A stretch of 64,000 nt of DNA from an uncultured Alphaproteobacteria bacterium (GCA_944389515.1 CALXMQ010000006.1:1-64000); one strand, 5' to 3'; counted from the first letter of the stretch, positions 8,119 through 16,059 are shown. Numbers and translations are program-made. Notes: generated from the letters alone by a model not told the origin.

Positions 8119-8682
8119 TTAGAAACTATAACTTACTGCCAAACCGGTAAAATTAAACCCACGATTTATATCTGTAAAATCGCCGTTTGAAAAATGTTGG
8201 GTAAATAATTCAATATGCCAATCGTTGCCGATATTCTTGCCGATAAAAACGCGTTCGCCAAATACCAATCGGCTTTCAACATATCTGTCACGTGAATCAC
8301 GCATATATGGACCAATTCCAATCCCGATATAAAAGCCGCGCCAATTTACCAATGCAATATCCCATGAAACACCAATGGCCATAAAAGACAATCCATGGTC
8401 GTGGTGATATCCAAAGTTTTGGACAAACGCCAAATTCATGCGTGATGGCAACCGGAAAATATTTATTGGTTGACTGTATTGCAACATCAGGTTCGTCATC
8501 GGTTCAAATTCCCATAAAAAAGGGTCAACCAATTTGAACAAAGAACCAGGCCCAGTACCCTGGGCAACATATATCGCGACCGCATTTTCGTTATCGTTGC
8601 CGAACATTGGATTAAAATCATCCGCCGCCGCAAATGCAGGTACCGATATCACAGATAAAAATATCGCGACAAGTTTTTTCAT
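8119..8682 (-). CDS. PagL-like outer-membrane protein (lipid A 3-O-deacylase family)
   Basis: This 187-aa protein has a signal peptide (KKLVAIFLSVISVPAFA) and ends in SYSF with a terminal Phe, as outer-membrane beta-barrels do. Alternating hydrophobic strands fill the rest. TQHFSNGDF carries the His163-x-Ser165-Asn motif of PagL enzymes, which remove the 3-O acyl chain of lipid A. The residue 12 after the Ser, where Pseudomonas PagL has its catalytic Glu, is Asn177 here, so activity is uncertain. It converges on ppdK. Confidence 0.75.
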   Translation of the reverse strand: MKKLVAIFLSVISVPAFAAADDFNPMFGNDNENAVAIYVAQGTGPGSLFKLVDPFLWEFEPMTNLMLQYSQPINIFRLPSRMNLAFVQNFGYHHDHGLSFMAIGVSWDIALVNWRGFYIGIGIGPYMRDSRDRYVESRLVFGERVFIGKNIGNDWHIELFTQHFSNGDFTDINRGFNFTGLAVSYSF

Positions 8683-8758
8683 GTCCGATTATTATACACG
8701 ATAATTGGTTATAAACAAATAATAAAAAATTCCGCATATATTATGCCTGGTTTTCTTA

Positions 8759-8787
8759 TTTACAGCGTGGCGCAAAAATGTTATAAT
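8759..8787 (+). promoter_or_regulatory. Sigma70-type promoter with extended -10
   Basis: TTTACA (8759-8764) and TATAAT (8782-8787) are 17 bp apart and a TG lies just before the -10. The predicted 5' leader is about 80 bases. Confidence 0.8.
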
Positions 8788-8873
8788 TAAAGAAACTTGA
8801 TGTATGGTGTTTGTGTCATCATACTGTCAAACGTCGGGTTTTCCGGGCATTTCCGGATTACAGGGAGAGTTTA

Positions 8874-11093
8874 ATGAAACGCCATAATTTCGCAGAAAAT
8901 TTCAAAAACGCGATGGGGACAGTATTTTTACTGGCGGGCGCATTTTTTGTATGTTCAACATTGGTTTCTATGCGTGCCGTGTTGGCTGATCCTATTGCGC
9001 CAACTGTTACAACGCCGGTGGCATCTGTTCAGTCGCCCCGTAACGGCAGCAGTGTCCGTTCATCCGCGCGGCCAACAACATCGCGTGGGAATTCTGCAAA
9101 TATTGTATCACGTGGTAATGGAACAACAACGGTTACATCATCGCGTGCGGTAACGTCACGTGCAAATGTTGCACGTACTGCAACTGCGACACCAACGGCA
9201 TCGCGCGCGGCAACAACCACATCCCGTGGTACAGTAACTGCGACGGCACGCCCCAGTACAACTGCATCACGTGGAACAACGGCAAATGTTGCATCCCGTG
9301 GGACGGTATCGCGTGGCAATACAACGCGTAATGTAATATCACGTGCAACAACAACCAATGCGGCAAATCCGTCACGTGCGGTGGTATCGCGGTCGACAAC
9401 ATCACCGTCACGCGTATCTTTACAGGGCAGTGCAATCCGTGGCAGTAAATCATCCATCAATTCAAATACTTATACATACTTGTCTAACAGATTGTACACT
9501 GGCAATTATTCAAACATAATTGATTCATCAACCGGCCTGATTTCAGCAGAGGCATATAATAACTGCAAAGAATCATATTATGCATGTATGGACGAAATCT
9601 GCACGGCACGTAACGCAGCCCAGCGTCGTTGCGCATGTGCCGGCCGTGTAAAGGCTTTTGCAGAGGCCGAAGCCGCCCTGGAACAGGCAAATGAAGAATT
9701 GATAAAGGTTTCTGGTGAATTAGCATTGTTGATTGCAACCAAGGGTAAAGATGTCAGCCAGGCTTTCCAACTGACTGATGCAGAAAAGGTTATGAACTGC
9801 GTTTCATGGAAAGATGTAACAGATCAATATGGTGAATCTTCGGACGAAGCGGTCGAATGGTGCAATAACCACGGTATTTATGGTTCTAATGGCAGTGCAT
9901 TGTCATCATGTTCAAAACCATCGTATTGCACTGAATCTGGGAATAATTTTGGTTTTGATATTTCCAGTATTGACGGCAACAGCAGTGATATCTTGGCGTC
10001 CCTGCAATCTTGGGCCAAGGCCAAAGAAAATACATTGACTATTTTGGCCGATGATACAGACAGTCTGACATCTGCATTTGATGATTTGACAAATGTCGTT
10101 GGCAGTTTGGCTGGTATCGATGGCGCCTTTGCAGACAGTGAAAATTTGAAAGATTCGCTGGCTGAAACATGGGGATACGAATTGTTTGAATATGCACACA
10201 ATAACGTATGTAACCGTGTGTTGGATTCCTGCTTTAACGGTATATACGAAGCGTGCGGTACACCACCGTCTGGCGGTACAAAATGCGGCAACGGTCGTTC
10301 CCAGTGCCCGTATAACTATAACAGTTATATATCTGTATCAAACACTGGTTCATATGAATTGGACTTTATAGAACCAAATACTGGGTATACTGCATCTAAT
10401 TCGGCGACATGCTTTGGTTATACATCTGCGTCTGGCGACCCGTATTCTGATTTGCGTGGACCAGTTGCTGATGCACGTCGCAGTATTATGCAGCAATATG
10501 CATTGGATGCAAATGCAGACTGTGATGCATATGGTGAACAACTGAGTGCAACTGCCCAAAATATCGGTTATCAAAAGGTTGCGGCACAACAGGCATTGCA
10601 ACAAAAACGTCTGGAATTCTATCAAGAAGAACAAGAAACAACGTTAAATGAAGCAACCGCCGCAGGTACAAACTTTAATGAATGTTTAAGTGAAATCTTT
10701 GATTGCTATGAAAGCACGGCAGATTCAGAAAATTGGACGACCGCACGTATTAAAACATACTGTGCCCAGGTTGCGAACGTTCCACATTGCTATGAAACGA
10801 TGATTTGTAACCCGTCAACATCGCAATTCCGTGCAATTATTGATGAACAAGATAACACGTCTTGCAATAACAGCCAGAATTACGAAGAAAACACATGCCG
10901 TAACGTTGTGACACTGAACGAAATCTTGAACGGCGTAAATGGCGCAACGGTTACCGATGTGGATACACCACTGTGCATTGGCGAAGATGCGTCTAAGTGT
11001 AATTCCGCCAATCTGCGTGAACAGTGCTTGTTGAATAATTGGGTCAGTGAAATCCGTAATTGGGAAAGACCCAAAGAAGATGAAGGAAACTAA
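8874..11093 (+). CDS. Secreted Ser/Thr/Arg-rich and Cys-rich protein (paralogue 1), 739 aa
   Basis: Unrecognised family. In order: a signal peptide or anchor (hydrophobic 15-32, VLAD cleavage-like site); a low-complexity region of about 150 residues made of Ser, Thr, Ala, Val and many SRG or SRA units; then a Cys-rich domain opening with C-x3-SYYACMDEIC (Cys238) and RCACAGR, followed by a helical segment (AEAEAALEQANEEL); two further Cys-rich stretches; and a long Gln/Glu helix (VAAQQALQQKRLEFYQEEQ). The second copy at 12.6 kb shares this order. GGGAGAG precedes the ATG at 8874. Even Cys spacing suggests disulfides in the periplasm or at the surface. Confidence 0.75.
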   Translation: MKRHNFAENFKNAMGTVFLLAGAFFVCSTLVSMRAVLADPIAPTVTTPVASVQSPRNGSSVRSSARPTTSRGNSANIVSRGNGTTTVTSSRAVTSRANVARTATATPTASRAATTTSRGTVTATARPSTTASRGTTANVASRGTVSRGNTTRNVISRATTTNAANPSRAVVSRSTTSPSRVSLQGSAIRGSKSSINSNTYTYLSNRLYTGNYSNIIDSSTGLISAEAYNNCKESYYACMDEICTARNAAQRRCACAGRVKAFAEAEAALEQANEELIKVSGELALLIATKGKDVSQAFQLTDAEKVMNCVSWKDVTDQYGESSDEAVEWCNNHGIYGSNGSALSSCSKPSYCTESGNNFGFDISSIDGNSSDILASLQSWAKAKENTLTILADDTDSLTSAFDDLTNVVGSLAGIDGAFADSENLKDSLAETWGYELFEYAHNNVCNRVLDSCFNGIYEACGTPPSGGTKCGNGRSQCPYNYNSYISVSNTGSYELDFIEPNTGYTASNSATCFGYTSASGDPYSDLRGPVADARRSIMQQYALDANADCDAYGEQLSATAQNIGYQKVAAQQALQQKRLEFYQEEQETTLNEATAAGTNFNECLSEIFDCYESTADSENWTTARIKTYCAQVANVPHCYETMICNPSTSQFRAIIDEQDNTSCNNSQNYEENTCRNVVTLNEILNGVNGATVTDVDTPLCIGEDASKCNSANLREQCLLNNWVSEIRNWERPKEDEGN

Positions 11094-11094
11094 T

Positions 11095-11120
11095 AAAAAC
11101 GCCCCATCGGGGCGTTTTTA
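11095..11120 (+). terminator. Intrinsic terminator
   Basis: AAAAACGCCCC pairs with GGGGCGTTTTT around loop ATC, right after the stop codon. Confidence 0.92.
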
Positions 11121-11273
11121 TTAGGGTGACTGCCGACAATGATAAGGGTGGCTGTGACATGGTTCAATATTTTTAACATCAAAATCACTGTGTTATTTTT
11201 TTACCACCCCGTCGCTAATCATCAACAAAAGTTGCATTTTCGTGAATAATTAGTCGGCATCGCCCCTGGATAA

Positions 11274-11419
11274 GGAACTTTGCTATTGCCCCATTGCGGA
11301 ACAAGTTACTCTTTGCGATAGGGGAATTATTTCGCGACAGGACGAAAGCAAAGTTCCCCTCTGCGGAGGGGTGGCACGCAGTGTCGGGGTGGTCAGAGAG
11401 TTCGAGAATATACACTTGC
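11274..11419 (+). repeat. Palindromic intergenic element, copy 1
   Basis: About 146 bp that match 12304-12449 closely, best in the segment from 11334 to 11400. Internal pairing is strong: GGAACTTTGC (11274-11283) with GCAAAGTTCC (11348-11357), and CCCCTC with GAGGGG around TGCG. Only a 9-base remnant of the outer left arm (ACCACCCCG, near 11208) is seen. Small open frames across it are not convincing genes. The 465-bp gap before rplU holds nothing else that I recognise. Confidence 0.8.
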
Positions 11420-11558
11420 CCACCTTTCCTTGTTATTGGCGCGCAGTGTGTTTTGTTGAAAAAATTATGCAAAACACTTGACTTTTTATAAAAAAATGAT
11501 AATTTTGTAGAAAACTTTGAACAAAACAGAACAAGAACAATATAAAAGAGAAAGACAT

Positions 11559-11858
11559 ATGAGCAACATTGCAATCTTTCAAACCGGCGGCAAACAATAT
11601 CGCGTGAAAACTGGTGATATTGTAAAGGTTGAACGCCTGAACGTCGACGGTACGGTCGAATTTGACCAGGTTTTAATGCTGGACGATAAGGTTGGCACAC
11701 CGTTTGTTGATGGTGCACGCGTCGTGGCCCAGGTTGTAGAACAAAAACGCGGTGACAAAGTTTTGGTGTTCAAGAAAAAACGTCGTCAAAACTATCGTCG
11801 TACTCGCGGCCATCGCCAGTATATCACTGTGTTAAAAATTACGGAAATCAAGGGATAA
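11559..11858 (+). CDS. rplU: Ribosomal protein L21
   Basis: This 99-aa large-subunit protein begins MSNIAIFQTGGKQYRVKTGD and has the family's C-terminal basic block (KKKRRQNYRRTRGHRQ). The ATG at 11559 is chosen over an upstream in-frame ATG because it matches the conserved L21 N-terminus and follows AAAGAGAAAG. It forms an operon with rpmA 24 bases downstream. The usual neighbour obg is not here; instead the pair is bracketed by the palindromic element and by two paralogous secreted-protein genes. Confidence 0.97.
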   Translation: MSNIAIFQTGGKQYRVKTGDIVKVERLNVDGTVEFDQVLMLDDKVGTPFVDGARVVAQVVEQKRGDKVLVFKKKRRQNYRRTRGHRQYITVLKITEIKG

Positions 11859-11882
11859 TCCCCGGATATAAGGAGTTTAGTT

Positions 11883-12149
11883 ATGGCACATAAGAAAGCA
11901 GGTTCGGCAACCACCAACGGACGCGATTCCGCGGGACGTCGTTTGGGCGTTAAAAAATCTGGTGGCAGTCGTGTTATTGCCGGCAACATCATTGTTCGTC
12001 AGCGTGGTACATCGGTTCATCCCGGCCTGAACGTCGGTATGGGCAAAGATCACACATTGTTTGCGAAAATCGCAGGCATTGTGAAATTCAAGCGCGGTCT
12101 GGGTGATAGAAAAACTGTTTCTGTTATCCCAGCAGACGAAGCAAAATAA
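11883..12149 (+). CDS. rpmA: Ribosomal protein L27
   Basis: 88 aa with the conserved N-terminus [16 protein letters not shown], whose tail reaches the peptidyl transferase centre, and the [10 protein letters not shown] and [10 protein letters not shown] motifs. AAGGAG lies just upstream. The N-terminus has no Firmicutes-type cleavable extension. Second gene of the rplU-rpmA operon, followed by a strong terminator. Confidence 0.97.
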   Translation: MAHKKAGSATTNGRDSAGRRLGVKKSGGSRVIAGNIIVRQRGTSVHPGLNVGMGKDHTLFAKIAGIVKFKRGLGDRKTVSVIPADEAK

Positions 12150-12177
12150 AAAACGGGGCATTCGCCCCGTTTTTTAT
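12150..12177 (+). terminator. Intrinsic terminator of rplU-rpmA
   Basis: AAAACGGGGC (12150-12159) pairs with GCCCCGTTTT (12164-12173), followed by T residues. Confidence 0.92.
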
Positions 12178-12263
12178 TGGGGTGCAGCAGTTGTCCATAC
12201 CCATATCTGGTATAACAACCAGCGCCGCACCAAAATGCCCATTGCACCATTTTTTGTGGGACA

Positions 12264-12449
12264 CTGACCACCCCGGCACTGCGTGCCATCAATCCAATGG
12301 ATGGGAAATTTGCTATTGTCCCATTGCGAAACAAATTCTAATCTGTGATAGGGAACTGGTTCTGCGACAGGACGAAAGCAAAGTTCCCCTCTGCGGAGGG
12401 GTGGCACGCAGTGCCGGGGTGGTCAGAGAATTCGAAAATATCTACTTGC
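12264..12449 (+). repeat. Palindromic intergenic element, copy 2, with 25-bp inverted ends
   Basis: The core 12304-12449 matches 11274-11419. In addition 12264-12288 (starting CTGACCACCCCGG) is the exact reverse complement of 12402-12426 (ending CCGGGGTGGTCAG), a perfect 25-bp inverted repeat. The interior is also imperfectly self-complementary, so a transcript would fold into one long hairpin with a CCCCTC-TGCG-GAGGGG side stem. No transposase is nearby; it looks like a MITE-like or REP-like element. Confidence 0.8.
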
Positions 12450-12559
12450 TGTCTTTACCCATTATTTCCGCCTTGTTCGTCCATGCAAACACGTGCGTGT
12501 TTGCGTGGGTGGATTGGCAATGCCGTATATATTATTGGTGGTTGTCGCACATTTTCATC

Positions 12560-12588
12560 TTTTCACACGCAACCAGTTGTGATATAAT
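12560..12588 (+). promoter_or_regulatory. Promoter placed for a very short leader
   Basis: TATAAT (12583-12588) lies only 13 bases before the ATG at 12602, with a weak TTTTCA 17 bp further upstream. No Shine-Dalgarno sequence is present. Transcription would begin about 6 bases before the start codon, so the mRNA would be nearly leaderless. Confidence 0.55.
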
Positions 12589-12601
12589 TATTTAATAAAT
12601 T

Positions 12602-15001
12602 ATGAGAAGATTGCCCCTGTGCTTTTTCTTGATTGCGTTTTCTGCGCCGTTGGCCTTTGCCGACGGTACATCTATATCGCGTGTAATTCCGACGGATAAT
12701 GCATCGTCGGGTACGGGACAAACATCGCGCAGTACGGCCACAAATGTGTCGCGTGGTAATCCATCACGCGCAACGGCAACATTGCCGTCCACCGTGACCC
12801 AGGTACCATCAGCGTCGTCAAATGCCAGTGAATCTGACGCGTCAAACGTGACGCGCAGTGTGGTAAATCGTGCCGCCACCACAAATGCGGCAACAAAATC
12901 AGATACTGTGCGTGTGGGGGCGCGTGTTTTAGATTTGGGTAATTCAACCACGGCCACGGGCACAACCGCACGTGGGACCAGTACCACGATACGTACCGGT
13001 AATGCGTCGCGCGCAGATGTGTCACAAACGGCGGATACATCGGCACGTGCAAATTTGACGGCCACGGTAAATACGGTGGGACGTAACGCGCGTGTTGAAT
13101 CCGCAGGAATAAACAATAATCCGGCGGTTCGTCGTGCTGGGCTGACATTGCGCCCATCCACGGCCGAGGTTGGCGGTCGTGCCACCATCGCAGGTACAGA
13201 TATTCAAACGGGTTCAAATATTGATGAAGAAATTCGTGGGGTCAGATCACGTGCTGCCACGTCTGTGCCAACCGCAGAATCTATTGCAGAGGCCACAGAA
13301 CGTCTGAATCTGACATCGGATTTGAATGCATCATGTCAACAGCAATATAACGATTGTATGGATCAGTTTTGTAATGTTATTGACGCGAACCAGGGGCGTT
13401 GTTCATGTTCTGCGAATTTGTCTGATTATACAGATGTAGAAGAAGCCGTAACCGACGCCAATAATCAATTAAATGAAGTGGCCCAGCGTATTCGTTATGT
13501 TGGATTGTCTGCGGATGAAATTCGCGCCATCATGAACGAGACCGAGGCAGAAGAAGCATTATCCGGTGCCAAAGATACATCTGAAACGCGTAATATGCTG
13601 GAAGAAATCGAAGAATTGATTCGCGACCCTGTGTCAAGTGTTTCGTATTCTTCAAATTCGACATCGTTTGGTCTGGATATGGATTTAAGTTTTTCTTCGA
13701 ACGTGGCGGATATATTCAGTTTAGATTTCTTGAACACCGGCACAACCAGTTTTTCAAATCTGCGTGGGACTGATTTGTACAATGCGGCCAAGAATCGTTG
13801 TCGTGTTGTTTTGAATCAGTGCGAAGAAGCCGGCGCAAACATTGATCAAATCACTGCGAATTACGATTTGGCGATTGATAAAGATTGCATTGCGTACGAA
13901 CAGGGATTGACCAAGATGAACGAAACATTGATATCAAATGTACGCAGTGCGAATTTAATGCTGCAAAAGGCACGGTTGGCTGTGATGCAGAATAAAAATC
14001 AATATGATGCCAAGGGTTGTATCGCGGCATTGGATACATGCATGACGGATGAAATGGTGTGTGGTGCAGATTATACCAAATGCCTGGATCCGACCAAGCG
14101 TTATATTGATGAAAATGGTGACGTTGTATTGGGGCAAGATATCACTGATATTCGTGATTTTATGACAACATATGATAATTCACAAATAGATTCTGGATTT
14201 TTGCAAAGTTCATATAATATGCCGATTGGCATAGAAAGTTGCAAGGCCACGCCCAATGGCGAAGATGATGTTGGTAACAATGGTGCGTGCATTGTAAAAT
14301 ATCTGTTGCAAAAAATTGGTACAAAGCAAGAAGTTACAGACGAAGGGCTGTGCCGTGCGGTTCTGGATAAATGCCAGGCATACACATACGACGATCGTGG
14401 TAATTACAAGGCGTACAATGATGTCGTTGTAAATTATATTCAACGTGCCATGGTGAATATCCAGGCTGAACAACGCCAGATTATATCAGATTACGCATCA
14501 AGTTGTATGCTGGATGTTGCAAATTGTTATAATCAACAAGTAACCCAGGTAAACGCATGGTCAACCAGTGCCAGTGTAAACAGCATATTTAATGTTATGA
14601 ACGGTGCGTGCCGTAATGTTGCATTGACATGCGCATATGCGGTGTTTGATGGTGATACAGACCTGTGTTCTGCAACAAATCAAACCAGTTGCATACAAAA
14701 TATATCTGAAATGTTTTATCAATCATTGTTATGTCCGGATAATTCAATATATGATGCTAGTTGCGCAAGCAATGCTGAAAACTGTGTCAATGAAAAGTGC
14801 AAATGTTTGGATAATTATGAAAAATGGGGTACACAATGTTTGGCGGCGTGTGGTGACCATGCACAACGTAATTCATATGGTTCATGTACGTGTATCAATG
14901 GGTTTGAAATGAAAAATGGTTTGTGCATTTGCCCCGAAGACAAGGTTATATCTGGTGACAGTTGCGTCAATATAGACGACAGGGACGATGGTACGCAATA
15001 A
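12602..15001 (+). CDS. Secreted Ser/Thr/Arg-rich and Cys-rich protein (paralogue 2), 799 aa
   Basis: Paralogue of the gene at 8874. It has a cleaner signal peptide (RRLPLCFFLIAFSAPLAFA), then about 200 residues of Ser/Thr/Ala/Asn with scattered SRG, SRA and TRS units, then the same Cys block: QQYNDCMDQFC (Cys252) and RCSCSANL followed by a helical stretch with ANNQLNEVAQ. Later blocks share a C-x-AYEQ...LQKARL pattern with paralogue 1. The C-terminal 90 residues are an extra EGF-like Cys-rich region (CVNEKCKCLDNYEKWGTQC, CTCINGFEMKNGLCICPEDK). Probably exported and disulfide-bonded; function unknown. The start has no ribosome site. Confidence 0.75.
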   Translation: MRRLPLCFFLIAFSAPLAFADGTSISRVIPTDNASSGTGQTSRSTATNVSRGNPSRATATLPSTVTQVPSASSNASESDASNVTRSVVNRAATTNAATKSDTVRVGARVLDLGNSTTATGTTARGTSTTIRTGNASRADVSQTADTSARANLTATVNTVGRNARVESAGINNNPAVRRAGLTLRPSTAEVGGRATIAGTDIQTGSNIDEEIRGVRSRAATSVPTAESIAEATERLNLTSDLNASCQQQYNDCMDQFCNVIDANQGRCSCSANLSDYTDVEEAVTDANNQLNEVAQRIRYVGLSADEIRAIMNETEAEEALSGAKDTSETRNMLEEIEELIRDPVSSVSYSSNSTSFGLDMDLSFSSNVADIFSLDFLNTGTTSFSNLRGTDLYNAAKNRCRVVLNQCEEAGANIDQITANYDLAIDKDCIAYEQGLTKMNETLISNVRSANLMLQKARLAVMQNKNQYDAKGCIAALDTCMTDEMVCGADYTKCLDPTKRYIDENGDVVLGQDITDIRDFMTTYDNSQIDSGFLQSSYNMPIGIESCKATPNGEDDVGNNGACIVKYLLQKIGTKQEVTDEGLCRAVLDKCQAYTYDDRGNYKAYNDVVVNYIQRAMVNIQAEQRQIISDYASSCMLDVANCYNQQVTQVNAWSTSASVNSIFNVMNGACRNVALTCAYAVFDGDTDLCSATNQTSCIQNISEMFYQSLLCPDNSIYDASCASNAENCVNEKCKCLDNYEKWGTQCLAACGDHAQRNSYGSCTCINGFEMKNGLCICPEDKVISGDSCVNIDDRDDGTQ

Positions 15002-15002
15002 T

Positions 15003-15029
15003 AAAACGGGGCATTTGCCCCGTTTTATT
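15003..15029 (+). terminator. Intrinsic terminator
   Basis: AAAACGGGGC (15003-15012) pairs with GCCCCGTTTT (15017-15026) around loop ATTT. Confidence 0.9.
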
Positions 15030-15071
15030 ATTGCCCCGGTATAATGGCGCCGGGGTGTTTTATTAAATCCG

Positions 15072-15100
15072 TTGCAAAGTTAAACATGCTGTGTAATAAT
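15072..15100 (+). promoter_or_regulatory. Promoter of the structured RNA
   Basis: TTGCAA (15072-15077) and AATAAT (15095-15100) are 17 bp apart, with a TGT just before the -10. Transcription would start near 15107, ahead of the folded region. Confidence 0.6.
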
Positions 15101-15107
15101 TACTGTG

Positions 15108-15257
15108 CATTGGTTGATTACCAATGTGGGGCTTACAAACCTCGTAAAGAAAAAAACTCCAACATCGGTTGGAGGGCTGCGAATATTCAATAAGCAGCGC
15201 TATTTTCTTTAATAGTTTGTAACCTCCAACCGCCCTTCATCACGGCGGTATTTTTTA
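15108..15257 (+). ncRNA. Structured non-coding RNA or leader of unknown family
   Basis: About 150 bases with nested perfect pairings: a 5' hairpin CATTGGT/ACCAATG; a closing stem TTACAAAC (15133-15140) with GTTTGTAA (15215-15222); a second stem TAAAGAAAA (15145-15153) with TTTTCTTTA (15203-15211); two inner hairpins, CTCCAAC-ATCG-GTTGGAG (15157-15174) and GCTGC/GCAGC (15176-15198); and a terminator ACCGCC (15229-15234) with GGCGGT (15244-15249) plus T-run. GGTTGGAGG can also pair with CCTCCAACC (15223-15231), an alternative fold touching the terminator. It could be a free small RNA or an attenuator for the XRE gene. I do not recognise it as 6S, tmRNA, SRP or RNase P RNA. Confidence 0.7.
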
Positions 15258-15278
15258 ATAAAAAAATGGGGGAATATT

Positions 15279-15530
15279 ATGAAGGTAGTATTAGTAGATT
15301 CTGCATACTTTGGTGATGCATTGTCACATGCACGACAAAACGCACGAATAAATCGTCGTGATGCAGCACGCATGCTGGGTACAACAACAAAATATATTGG
15401 TAAATACGAAAGTGGAAAAATGCTGATACCAGCCCAGGTATTAGAGAGAATATTTCAAAATGGATTTATGATGTTATTGGCACGTAATTATAACAAGTAC
15501 CGCCCAATTCGGGATAAAGGTGATGATTAG
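15279..15530 (+). CDS. Small XRE-type DNA-binding protein
   Basis: This 83-aa protein is essentially one helix-turn-helix domain: ALSHARQNARINRRDAARML then TTTKYIGKYESGKMLIPAQVLE, as in Cro/C1-type regulators. The C-terminus is basic (NKYRPIRDKGDD). GGGGGA lies eight bases before the ATG. It starts 22 bases after the terminator of the structured RNA, so it may depend on read-through. Its target is unknown. The N-terminal strand MKVVLVDSAYF is unusual for a plain XRE domain. Confidence 0.8.
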   Translation: MKVVLVDSAYFGDALSHARQNARINRRDAARMLGTTTKYIGKYESGKMLIPAQVLERIFQNGFMMLLARNYNKYRPIRDKGDD

Positions 15531-15544
15531 TTATGTGCAATAAA

Positions 15545-15568
15545 AAAATCGCCAATCGGCGATTTTTT
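15545..15568. terminator. Bidirectional intrinsic terminator
   Basis: AAAATCGCC (15545-15553) pairs with GGCGATTTT (15558-15566), with A and T runs on both sides. It ends both the XRE gene and the convergent rpmH gene, whose stop codon overlaps it. Confidence 0.88.
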
Positions 15569-15719
15569 AGTTTGCTGCATTTACAGCCAATCTTTTACGA
15601 CCAGCGGCGCGACGACGGCTTAAAACCGCGCGGCCAGATTTAGTCGCCATCCGTTCACGAAAACCGTGTGTACGCACGCGGCGTGTTTTAGATGGTTGAT
15701 ATGTACGTTTTGTTGCCAT
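15567..15719 (-). CDS. rpmH: Ribosomal protein L34
   Basis: 50 aa, [20 protein letters not shown] followed by [20 protein letters not shown], the highly conserved L34 sequence. AAGGA precedes the ATG. In most bacteria rpmH is followed by rnpA and yidC. Here it is the last gene before a terminator, preceded by two tiny genes, and yidC is 25 kb away. It is too short to stand out in simple gene calls. Confidence 0.97.
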   Translation of the reverse strand: MATKRTYQPSKTRRVRTHGFRERMATKSGRAVLSRRRAAGRKRLAVNAAN

Positions 15720-15775
15720 AATAAAATCCTTTTGTGCCCATATTTAATCATACGTTTTGTAAAAACGCAACATTT

Positions 15776-15871
15776 TTATTTAGATTTTACCAAACCCAAT
15801 GATTTTAAGCCTTCTAACATTAAATAGTATATAAATAATGCTGTAAACAGGCGCCAAAATGGTAAAAACAT
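15776..15871 (-). CDS. Very small membrane protein, 31 aa (35 aa with alternative start)
   Basis: The frame reads MFLPFWRLFTALFIYYLMLE then GLKSLGLVKSK, a single hydrophobic helix with a basic tail. GGGGGC lies six bases before the chosen ATG at 15871. An in-frame ATG at 15883 overlaps the stop codon of the preceding small gene (TAATG), so translation is likely coupled to it. No known family; a single-span inner-membrane peptide is the simplest reading. Confidence 0.5.
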   Translation of the reverse strand: MFLPFWRLFTALFIYYLMLEGLKSLGLVKSK

Positions 15872-15882
15872 ATTTGCCCCCA

Positions 15883-16059
15883 TTATTTTATGCGGTTACG
15901 TATTTTTGAAAATAAATTTGCAATATCAATCATACGTTTCATGTTCCATAACATCAAAGATAATTCAGCACGTACCAAAATATCTTTGTCGTCACAATTT
16001 TTTAACATATCTTCTGCTTCTTGGTGCGCGATATGCAGCGCGTCTTTTATCACGGACAT
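15883..16059 (-). CDS. Small soluble protein, 58 aa
   Basis: Reads MSVIKDALHIAHQEAEDMLK, continuing with an acidic-then-basic helical sequence (DDKDILVRAELSLMLWNMKR). No known family and no signal peptide. It heads a three-gene minus-strand unit (this gene, the 31-aa gene, rpmH). There is no clear ribosome site; a GATAAT at 16071-16076 and TTGACA at 16092-16097 (minus strand) suggest a nearby promoter and a short leader, though their 15-bp spacing is tight. Confidence 0.5.
   Translation of the reverse strand: MSVIKDALHIAHQEAEDMLKNCDDKDILVRAELSLMLWNMKRMIDIANLFSKIRNRIK

Noticed and set aside
9029-9460. 143-codon minus-strand frame and similar frames opposite the SRG-rich regions (also 12592-13188)
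   Set aside because: They are shadows of low-complexity Ser/Thr/Arg codons on the plus strand; products are Val/Arg/Asp repeats without start signals.
11215-11718. 167-codon minus-strand frame over the repeat element and rplU start
   Set aside because: It crosses the palindromic element and the rplU start, and has no ribosome site.
15032-15278. 6S RNA or SRP RNA identity for the structured RNA
   Set aside because: It lacks end-to-end pairing with a central bubble as in 6S RNA and lacks the SRP apical GGAA-type loop.
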